NCBI GenBank assembly: GCA_903864375.1
Contig: CAIPFS010000021.1
Coordinates: 1 to 8,330, forward strand
DNA length: 8,330 bases
Direction of reading: 5' to 3'
Origin: an uncultured Verrucomicrobiota bacterium
GTDB taxonomy: Bacteria > Verrucomicrobiota > Verrucomicrobiia > Limisphaerales > UBA9464
The notes below the pieces were generated by a model. That model was not told where the DNA came from. It saw nothing but the letters and a program-made list of their open reading frames with translations, and did no database searches. Position numbers and translations under genes: made by a program. Shown piece by piece: positions 1-5,188 of the stretch; the stretch's first letter is position 1, and every line of letters starts with the position of its first letter.

Positions 1-377
1 ATGGCCACATCCATGGCCGAGAATTCACGGTGGATCGTCCCGGATTGTACACGGTTGGATTTCGGTTGGTCGACGTCTCCTCGAATGGTCCCGGTGGTGG
101 GCCACTTCATTCGCCTTCGTCAATCCTTCCTGTTTTGTTCCAGGCGGGACCCACCATCGAGTCATTGCGGCGCACGACCAGCGGGGTCCAAGTTTTCTTT
201 CGAAGCGCACCGGGAGTTACGAACGTCCTCGAAGCCTCCGATTCGCCCGGTGCTGGACCGTGGACTCCCGTGACTAAAGGATTGCGGGGAACCAGTTCCC
301 TCCAGTCGCTGGTTGATACCAATCCACCTCCGGGAGTCCGCTTCTATCGGCTTCATCTACTTAATCTGCCGCCCTGA
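1..377 (+). CDS. Secreted protein, C-terminal part (paralogue of the gene at 406-1263)
   Basis: The reading frame whose first full codon is at base 3 is open to the left edge and stops at TGA 375-377, so this is the 3' end of a longer gene. It encodes GHIHGREFTV at the very edge, then PGLYTVGFRL and NGPGGG. These segments are shared in order with the opposite-strand protein at 406-1263 (36 of 52 residues identical in an ungapped comparison by eye). The last 70 or so residues form a beta-rich module with a central W and a terminal RFYRL, a pattern common at the C-termini of exported verrucomicrobial proteins. A GTG at base 30 could be taken as a start, but the homology continues upstream of it, so it is internal. 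The signal peptide would lie outside the window. The function is unknown; the HIH motif could bind metal. Confidence 0.8.
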   Translation, partial: GHIHGREFTVDRPGLYTVGFRLVDVSSNGPGGGPLHSPSSILPVLFQAGPTIESLRRTTSGVQVFFRSAPGVTNVLEASDSPGAGPWTPVTKGLRGTSSLQSLVDTNPPPGVRFYRLHLLNLPP

Positions 378-391
378 TGAGCTTTCATCAG
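374..391. terminator. Hairpin between convergent genes, possible bidirectional terminator
   Basis: CTGATGA and TCATCAG form a perfect 7-bp stem around a GCTT loop. The hairpin overlaps the stop codon of the + strand gene and lies 15 bp beyond the stop of the minus-strand gene, so it sits where a shared terminator would be expected. Neither side has a T-tract and the stem is only moderately GC-rich, so intrinsic termination is uncertain. Confidence 0.35.
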
Positions 392-405
392 CGTCGCGTC
401 GCAAT

Positions 406-1263
406 TCATTCAACCCGCAACCGGAAAAAGGTAGCCGGGTTGCCCGGAAGCGGAAGTTCAATCGATTGGAGCCGGTCGTTCCCTTCGATGGGTCCATCGA
501 TGCTCAGCCATGAACCATGAATCCCAGCTGTTTCTGACGTTTCAATGTAGTAGGATTTACCAGCTTCTGTCCCGAATGTGAGCACCACTTTCTCTTCGAG
601 CCGGGTGATCTGGGCAATGGTTGTCCCAGCCTGAAAGTTGAACCATGCCAAATCTGAACGGGAATGCAGCGCTCCACCGCCCGGTCCATTATGGGAGGAA
701 TCGATGAGTCGAAAGCCGACCGTGTAAAGGCCCGGTAGGTTCACGCTAAACTTCCGCCCATGGATATGTCCGTAGGGGTCAGAGCCTTCCGAGCCATCAT
801 TTTGGCTCAATGAGAATTGGTTGGTCCCCTCCCTCGAGTCGACAGGAACGGTAAAGGTGATTTCAGTCGCATCAAAAAAGCCATCAAAAGAGTCCCAAAA
901 AGCGATTTCGCCGCCATTCGGACCGACAACGGAATCAAAGACCATGACCAGATGCGCGCCAGGCAAGGCGGCAAATGGTTCCGGCCCCCCGTTGTCGAGT
1001 GTGAGAGCCGCACTGGCGAAAGTAATGTCAGCCCCCCCGTAGTAGATATCTCCGTAGAGAGCCGAATGAACCGGCTGGAGGTGCGTCAAGTAGCCGGATT
1101 CAGCATTGAAGCTACCACCATTGACAAAAAACAACTTGGACCCCACCGATGGAGCGGTCGCCCCGGCCGTTACGTGGACATGCCGGGCTTGCGCGAATGG
1201 AATACCCATTCCAAAGATAAACAGAAGGGTGGCGGCACTTGATGAAAATAATTGTTGGCGCAT
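406..1263 (-). CDS. Secreted His-rich beta protein with C-terminal beta module
   Basis: 285 aa from ATG 1263; function not recognised. Residues 1-26 form a signal peptide (hydrophobic core TLLFIFGMGIPF, then AQA), giving a mature protein that starts near RHVHV. Residues 27-215 are Gly/Asp/aromatic-rich and beta-like, with many histidines (H28, H30, H61, H66, H103, and H166/H168 in GHIHGR). Residues 215-285 form a separate beta module (Y238, W252, terminal FFRLRVE), with no PEP-CTERM or LPXTG signal. An in-frame ATG at 1290 would add nine residues, but it lies inside an inverted repeat and would put polar residues ahead of the signal peptide, so 1263 is preferred. The PEP-CTERM gene ends 61 bp upstream on the same strand, so the two are probably co-transcribed. 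Surface metal binding is possible (inference), as is a plain structural role. Confidence 0.85.
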   Translation of the reverse strand: MRQQLFSSSAATLLFIFGMGIPFAQARHVHVTAGATAPSVGSKLFFVNGGSFNAESGYLTHLQPVHSALYGDIYYGGADITFASAALTLDNGGPEPFAALPGAHLVMVFDSVVGPNGGEIAFWDSFDGFFDATEITFTVPVDSREGTNQFSLSQNDGSEGSDPYGHIHGRKFSVNLPGLYTVGFRLIDSSHNGPGGGALHSRSDLAWFNFQAGTTIAQITRLEEKVVLTFGTEAGKSYYIETSETAGIHGSWLSIDGPIEGNDRLQSIELPLPGNPATFFRLRVE

Positions 1264-1278
1264 GGAAATAATGGATTG

Positions 1279-1311
1279 GGTGGGTGCCACATAAGGGAAA
1301 TGACACCCACC
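1279..1311 (-). repeat. 8-bp inverted repeat between the two minus-strand secreted-protein genes
   Basis: GGTGGGTG (1279-1286) and CACCCACC (1304-1311) are perfect complements separated by 17 nt. In the minus-strand transcript this could form a GC-rich hairpin between the PEP-CTERM stop (1325) and the downstream ATG (1263). There is no T-tract. It could reduce readthrough, protect the upstream mRNA from decay, or bind a protein. It also covers the alternative ATG at 1290. Confidence 0.45.
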
Positions 1312-1324
1312 AACGTGAAATAGG

Positions 1325-2131
1325 TTAGCACTTGCCCCGCTGGCGCAGAAGGAGGAGCGTCGTTCCCGCTGCAGCTAGTGCCCAGGTCTCAGGTTCAGGA
1401 ACAGCGTTTACTGTCACCGTCCCCTTGACCCCATACGCCAAGCCCGCATCCGGGGATGTCTTGTTGGCGATATCATTTCCGCCAACAAACAGAGTGTAGT
1501 CGCCCGCCGAAAGGTAGGCAGTGGTAGTTGCCACGCCAGTTTTGCCAGGGTCGACTCCAAATCCCTTGAAGGTGAACGAGCTCAATTGGGAGTAGTCTCC
1601 CGGTAAATCGCCGTCTCCACCAATTTTCCAGTTTCCGAGGGCGTTCCAACTACCAGCCGTGGCCGACGCGTCATAGCCCACGCCGAGATTGAATTGTGCC
1701 CAAGCCGTACGCCAGGCCACGGAGGAATCACTAAAATCGTGATCGGCGCTGGAGGGCAGACTTGTTTGCGATGCCGCAAAGGGTGCCACTGCTGCCAGAC
1801 CCTGGTAGATTGAAAAGCCCGGAATCAATCCACCGACCGACGTGGCGGTGGCGGATGGATTGGCCGCAAAGCTGATGGTCACCGAAGCGTCGTTGTCCAG
1901 ATGGAATCGGAAGGCCCTTCCCTTGTGGGAATCGCCCAGAATTCCGTCTGCTGCGTCAGCCCAGCCATAGTTGCTGGTGATGGCTTGATTCCCGATGGTG
2001 ACGGAACTGTAGGTCAGCCCGGAGAACGAGCCGAAGTCCCGGCCGCTGTAACCGACGTGAGCCTGGGCGTTTGATGCGAGAATCGTGGCCAGAAGCGCGA
2101 ATGATTGAAGCGATTTTATTTTTTGTTTCAT
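1325..2131 (-). CDS. PEP-CTERM sorting domain surface protein
   Basis: 268 aa from ATG 2131. Residues 1-24 are a signal peptide (K3, K5, K-rich start, hydrophobic core, cleavage site NAQA), which would leave His25 of HVGYSGRDFG as the mature N-terminus. The middle (25-240) is a Gly/Ser/Ala/Asp-rich beta-type domain with several aromatic residues. The C-terminus is a full PEP-CTERM signal: VPEPETW at 244-250, a hydrophobic helix at about 250-262, and a short basic tail (RQRGKC). In this system an exosortase/archaeosortase-type enzyme, not encoded in this window, processes the tail at the membrane for surface or extracellular-matrix delivery. The gene is the likely first member of an operon with 406-1263. 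The domain itself is not recognised. A copper or zinc role is only suggested by the N-terminal His and the His-rich neighbours. Confidence 0.88.
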   Translation of the reverse strand: MKQKIKSLQSFALLATILASNAQAHVGYSGRDFGSFSGLTYSSVTIGNQAITSNYGWADAADGILGDSHKGRAFRFHLDNDASVTISFAANPSATATSVGGLIPGFSIYQGLAAVAPFAASQTSLPSSADHDFSDSSVAWRTAWAQFNLGVGYDASATAGSWNALGNWKIGGDGDLPGDYSQLSSFTFKGFGVDPGKTGVATTTAYLSAGDYTLFVGGNDIANKTSPDAGLAYGVKGTVTVNAVPEPETWALAAAGTTLLLLRQRGKC

Positions 2132-2432
2132 GAAGTCGTTGATTTTGATGGATGAATAGGATTGTTGTGGGATCGGTTCCGTCCCGTATTCCGGGATGTC
2201 CCCAATCGAAATATTGAAAGCGAATTCTGGAAGAAGGAGGCGTACTCGCCGCCTTTTGAAGTCAAACTGAAGAGATCCTCCGGTGGAAGAATTCCAAACG
2301 TGGATGAATATTGGCCGAAGCTAACAGCCTTGGCTGGAAACCGGAACGACCTGCCTCATTCCTCCCGCACAAATCACGGAGAGCCGTAATAATACAGGTG
2401 CCGAATAAGACCCCGCGAGGAGCGGTAGGAAG
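2132..2432. other. Gene-free interval upstream of the PEP-CTERM gene
   Basis: About 300 bp with no convincing gene. The only longer open frame (75 codons on +, from 2162) has no recognisable features and an unlikely composition. The interval should hold the promoter and leader of the minus-strand PEP-CTERM operon, but no clear -35/-10 pair was found. Two small inverted repeats are visible: TCCCG/CGGGA (2182-2186/2192-2196, 51 nt upstream of the ATG) and AGGCG/CGCCT (2238-2242/2250-2254, followed by TTT on the + strand). No known riboswitch consensus or Fur/Zur-type operator was recognised by eye. Confidence 0.5.
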
Positions 2433-2813
2433 TTAACTCCACCGTGGGGGTGGAGTCGGAGGGGGGGATTGCCGACTGGCCAGAACCACATCGGAAGCCA
2501 TTACGGGAAGAGAACGCAAAGTCCGCGAAATCAATGCGGAGGAACATGTGTCAACGAAAAGGTCCAGCTTCGGAACCTTGGGAACGGCATTCTCTGGCGC
2601 GTCAGACTTTTGAGCGATGCGGGCCACCTGGCAGAGCCGACAGGGATGACGACCGTCGAAGGTCATGGTCACCGCAACACCAATGGAACTCGAAGACCTG
2701 GAGTACTTTATCAGCATGCCCGCCCAGGCAACCGACTGCAGAATGGCCCAATGAAAGCCGATGGAAATCATCAGCGTTCCGAGAAGCAACCATCTGGTCA
2801 GTCGAACCAGCAC
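2433..2813 (-). CDS. Small membrane-anchored protein with HPCRLC motif
   Basis: 126 aa if read from GTG 2813; ATG 2771 (residue 15) is the alternative. The frame stays open up to 3029, but that part overlaps the J-domain gene in another frame and reads as out-of-frame sequence, so the long version was not used. Residues 5-35 are hydrophobic (LTRWLLLGTLMISIGFHWAI and onward), either a signal peptide or an N-terminal membrane anchor. Next comes VTMTFDGRHPCRLC (48-61), with Cys58 and Cys61 spaced as CxxC and His56 two residues before. The remainder is a charged then proline-rich tail ending PPPTPPPRWS. I recall similar short TFDG-HPC-LC proteins as uncharacterised in Verrucomicrobiota, but cannot name the family. 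The motif suggests metal or redox chemistry in the periplasm (inference). The J-domain gene is 106 bp upstream, with a possible terminator between them. Confidence 0.68.
   Translation of the reverse strand: MLVRLTRWLLLGTLMISIGFHWAILQSVAWAGMLIKYSRSSSSIGVAVTMTFDGRHPCRLCQVARIAQKSDAPENAVPKVPKLDLFVDTCSSALISRTLRSLPVMASDVVLASRQSPPPTPPPRWS
2436..2456 (-). terminator. 8-bp hairpin at the 3' end of the HPCRLC gene
   Basis: ACTCCACC (2436-2443) and GGTGGAGT (2449-2456) are perfect complements around a 5-nt loop. The stem lies inside the last codons, directly before the TAA at 2435-2433. On the minus strand no T-run follows it, so it is more likely an mRNA 3' stabiliser or a weak pause site than a classical terminator. 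The stem also encodes part of the Pro-rich tail, so it could simply follow from the codons used. Confidence 0.3.
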
Positions 2814-2852
2814 AGGCGATGGGTTACCTGTTTTAGGATTACCCGTCCAGAG

Positions 2853-2873
2853 AAAAAATGTCCTTTGAAAGGA
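2853..2873 (-). terminator. Possible intrinsic terminator after the J-domain gene
   Basis: Read on the minus strand, TCCTT-TCA-AAGGA is followed two nucleotides later by six Ts (A-run 2853-2858 on +). It lies about 47 bp beyond the J-domain stop and 40 bp before the HPCRLC start. The stem is short and AT-rich, so any termination would be weak. Confidence 0.4.
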
Positions 2874-2919
2874 AGGAGTCCCGTTGGGGCAAGATTTTCG
2901 CCTGTCATACGATCGGAAT

Positions 2920-3330
2920 TCATCGCGGCGGCCGCAGGGCGCTGAACAACCACACCGCCAGAAACAGCAGCAGTAGCGGGAGAAACCAGCCAGCCAGTCG
3001 GCCTTCCCCCAACAGTCCGTGAGCGGCATGAACCGGGCGACGCAATCTCCGGACTGTCGGACGCCGCCGGGGGACGAATCTGCTTGGGGGCAACTCCGTC
3101 TTGCATGGGCCTGGAATTTCCGTCGTTCGCGGTTCCGGATTGAGGAGGGTCTCGAAGGCGAGATTGAGCCGCTTCAACTCTTCTTCACCCTGCTTTTGTT
3201 GAACCGGGTCCCGACCAAATTGATCGGGATGACAGGCCTTGACGCGAAGTCGATAGACCCGCCGGATCTCTTCCGGAGAGGCATCCGGAGGGAGCCCGAG
3301 GACCCGCAGTGCTTCGACGCGATTGCTCAA
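2920..3330 (-). CDS. J-domain (DnaJ-like) protein with C-terminal membrane helix
   Basis: 136 aa. Residues 5-65 form a J-domain: ALRVLGLPPDAS, EEIRRVYRLRVKACHPDQ with the HPD triad at 34-36 that stimulates the Hsp70 ATPase, and a last helix ELKRLNLAFETLLNP. A basic Arg/Pro linker follows (about 80-105), then one hydrophobic segment (about 113-132) near the C-terminus. No G/F region, zinc finger or substrate-binding domain is present. The likely role is to recruit a DnaK-type chaperone to the membrane; orientation and client are unknown. The start is TTG 3330: an in-frame TAA at 3342-3340 rules out anything further upstream, and no later ATG leaves the J-domain intact. An out-of-frame ATG at about 3355 reads MELNEVL and would join this frame after a single-base shift. 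The gene is divergent from the copper monooxygenase operon. Confidence 0.85.
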   Translation of the reverse strand: MSNRVEALRVLGLPPDASPEEIRRVYRLRVKACHPDQFGRDPVQQKQGEEELKRLNLAFETLLNPEPRTTEIPGPCKTELPPSRFVPRRRPTVRRLRRPVHAAHGLLGEGRLAGWFLPLLLLFLAVWLFSALRPPR

Positions 3331-3409
3331 GGACTTCGTTTAGTTCCATTCCATCCGGTTTTTGTCGAGTGATTCTTGAGGAGCGAGCACCTGGGTGGTA
3401 CGGCTTTTG

Positions 3410-3425
3410 CCCGGCCCTTGCCGGG
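3410..3425. repeat. Small GC hairpin in the divergent intergenic region
   Basis: CCCGGC and GCCGGG form a perfect 6-bp stem with a CCTT loop, inside the 187-bp gap between the divergent J-domain and monooxygenase genes. It has no T-tract. It lies upstream of the larger hairpin at 3502-3537 and could be part of the same structured leader. No promoter pair was recognised in this gap. Confidence 0.3.
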
Positions 3426-3501
3426 AACTCTTCCGGGGGGCATGATCCCAACGGTTCGCCGTCGTGCAACACTCTTCGCATCGAGTCCTGCCTGCCCTTT
3501 T

Positions 3502-3537
3502 CCGGGCTGTTTTCCGCATGGGCGGAAAGCAGCCCGG
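3502..3537 (+). promoter_or_regulatory. Long start-codon hairpin at the head of the copper monooxygenase operon
   Basis: CCGGGCTGTTTTCCGC (3502-3517) pairs along its whole length with GCGGAAAGCAGCCCGG (3522-3537). There are 15 Watson-Crick pairs and one G-U pair (3510/3529). The 4-nt loop ATGG (3518-3521) contains the preferred ATG start. No T-run follows on either strand, so it is not an intrinsic terminator. In RNA it would enclose the start codon and the first six codons in a stable stem, which suggests translational control; in DNA it could be an operator or cruciform. If translation instead starts at GTG 3464, the element is simply inside the coding region. Confidence 0.6.
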
Positions 3538-5188
3538 TCGGGTGATCGGGGCATGGCTTGTCGCCTTGCTCTGCGGGGACGCCGCCGCCGCAGAAGTTTT
3601 GCCCCCGACGTTTGCCCGGGAGGTGGCTCCCCTCCTCTGGAAGGAATGTGGACCCTGCCATCATCCCGGCGGAGCAGGCCCGTTTTCGGTCCTCACCTAC
3701 GCCGACCTGCAACCCCATCTCCGCGCGATGCGGTTGGCGATTGTATCCGAAGAAATGCCCCCGTGGCCTCCCGAGGCAGGACATGGTGATTTTCAACAAC
3801 CCCGACGATTGGACCGGATTCAACGTCAACTCCTGCTCGATTGGCTCACGCAGGGTGCTCCGTCCGGACCATTGGACTCGCTTCCACCGGCTCCCAGCTT
3901 TCCCACTGGCTGGCAGTTGGGCACGCCCGACCTCATCCTTCCATTTCCCACCAATTTTATTGTGGAAGGCAGCGGCAACGATCTCTATCGCAATTTTGTT
4001 CTGCCGCTGCCGCCTGGAAGCCAACGGCTGGTGCGGGGCCTCGAGTTTCTCCCGGATTCGCCCGGGATACATCACGCCCGGTTCCTCCTCGATACATCGG
4101 GGAACGCCCGCCGACTCGACGATGCCGATCCGGCATGTGGATTTGGCGGAACCATGCCACCCGGACAACTTCCTGAGGGGCAACTTGCAGGATGGGTCCC
4201 CGGCCGACAACCGATGTTGCTTCCCGCTGGGCAACGGTGGCCGCTTCCGGACAGCGGCGACTTTGTGGTTCAACTGCATGTCCAACGAACGGCACCCCGG
4301 GAAATCATCGCCCCGCGAATCGGCCTTTACCTCTCACACGGTTCGCCTCCTGAACTCCCCGTGCGCCTCGGTCTGCTGGCGCAGTGGCTGGAAATTCCAG
4401 CCCACTCGAGCAACCAGGTCGTGACCCGCTCCGTCCAACTGCCCGCGGCCGCCCGCCTGCTCAGCGTCATGCCGCATGCCCACCTGCTGGCTCGTGAAGT
4501 GGAATTGACAGTGATCCGTCCCGGGGAAGAACCCGAGTCCCTCCTGCTCATCCGCCACTGGCGCTTCAACTGGCAGGACGAGTATCGCTATCGCGACCCG
4601 GTGCTCCTTCCAGCGGGCACCCGGATCGAATCCCGAATCACCTTCGACAATCCGTCGGACCAACACGTTCGCCATGGTCCCAATTCGACCGATGAAATGG
4701 CGGAACTCTGGCTTCAATTCAGCCCCGTGGATGGCGAAGCGAGGGATCGGATTCTCGAGACCGTCCGCCGGCTTCACGCCTCGGAAACCGTTCTGGCTTT
4801 TACGGAACGACTACGGGAGACCCCGAAAGACGCCGCCGGACATCTGGAATTGGGAAAGGCCCTGGCGGTGTTGAACCGCGACGAGGAATCGTTCGAACAT
4901 CTGGCTGAGGCCGCCGACCTCAACCCCGGGCTGGTGGAGGCTCATTATCATATCGGCCTCTCCTACCTCCGTCGGGAGCTTTGGGTGGCGGCTGCCCGCG
5001 CTTTTTCCGAGGCATTGAGTCTCGACGCCCGCCACCAACGCAGCTATGTCGGTCTGGGGCTGGCGGCCGCCGGTGCCCATCGCAACCAGGAAGCCATTCA
5101 ATACTTCGAGCGGGCCCTGCAACTAAACCCGAATGACATCGTCGCCCGGACCCGCAAGGCCGAGCTCCAAACGCCCCGCTCTCCATGA
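3518..5188 (+). CDS. Exported cytochrome c / PHM-like copper monooxygenase with TPR domain
   Basis: 556 aa from ATG 3518; GTG 3464 would add 18 residues. In 556-aa numbering, residues 1-26 are a signal peptide (K4, R8, core VIGAWLVALLCG, then AAAA). A c-type cytochrome segment follows, with CGPCH at 44-48 (heme attachment) and MPPW at 80-83, whose Met is a likely axial ligand. Residues 140-405 match the fold of peptidylglycine alpha-hydroxylating and dopamine beta-monooxygenases. The copper ligands are all in place: HH 185-186 (GIHHARF), H254 (VQLHVQ), HxH 320/322 (MPHAHLL) and Met394 (TDEMAELW). Residues 430-550 are about three TPRs. Family chemistry is O2-dependent hydroxylation with two copper sites; the heme domain may deliver electrons. 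The substrate is unknown and the location probably periplasmic. It heads a tight + strand gene set and overlaps the rhodanese gene by ATGA. Confidence 0.9.
   Translation: MGGKQPGRVIGAWLVALLCGDAAAAEVLPPTFAREVAPLLWKECGPCHHPGGAGPFSVLTYADLQPHLRAMRLAIVSEEMPPWPPEAGHGDFQQPRRLDRIQRQLLLDWLTQGAPSGPLDSLPPAPSFPTGWQLGTPDLILPFPTNFIVEGSGNDLYRNFVLPLPPGSQRLVRGLEFLPDSPGIHHARFLLDTSGNARRLDDADPACGFGGTMPPGQLPEGQLAGWVPGRQPMLLPAGQRWPLPDSGDFVVQLHVQRTAPREIIAPRIGLYLSHGSPPELPVRLGLLAQWLEIPAHSSNQVVTRSVQLPAAARLLSVMPHAHLLAREVELTVIRPGEEPESLLLIRHWRFNWQDEYRYRDPVLLPAGTRIESRITFDNPSDQHVRHGPNSTDEMAELWLQFSPVDGEARDRILETVRRLHASETVLAFTERLRETPKDAAGHLELGKALAVLNRDEESFEHLAEAADLNPGLVEAHYHIGLSYLRRELWVAAARAFSEALSLDARHQRSYVGLGLAAAGAHRNQEAIQYFERALQLNPNDIVARTRKAELQTPRSP

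Noticed and set aside
1..273. + strand frame starting at ATG 1
   Set aside because: The paralogue alignment shows that the coding frame begins at base 3; this frame gives no similarity.
817..1242. 141-codon + strand open frame
   Set aside because: Fully antisense to the secreted protein gene at 406-1263, whose homology to the paralogue confirms the minus strand as coding.
2162..2389. 75-codon + strand open frame in the 300-bp gap
   Set aside because: No hydrophobic segment, motif or conserved neighbour relation, and no ribosome binding site. The gap is better explained as the leader of the PEP-CTERM operon.
2132..2432. Riboswitch in the leader of the PEP-CTERM operon
   Set aside because: Checked by eye for cobalamin, TPP and similar conserved cores on the minus strand; none is present.
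2469..2945. 158-codon + strand open frame
   Set aside because: Antisense to the HPCRLC gene and the end of the J-domain gene, with no hydrophobic, domain or motif pattern.
2814..3029. N-terminal extension of the HPCRLC gene to ATG 3029
   Set aside because: The extension lies partly inside the J-domain gene in another frame and reads as a Cys/Arg-rich nonsense sequence; the hydrophobic anchor begins only at about 2813.
3502..3537. Reading the long hairpin as an intrinsic transcription terminator
   Set aside because: No T-tract follows on either strand, and the element lies at the start of an operon, not after a gene.
3185..4285. 366-codon open frame on the minus strand
   Set aside because: It overlaps both the J-domain gene and the monooxygenase gene, which have clear domain motifs. 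Its sequence is low-complexity in Arg/Gly/Pro/Ser with no recognisable domain, as expected for an antisense shadow in GC-rich DNA.
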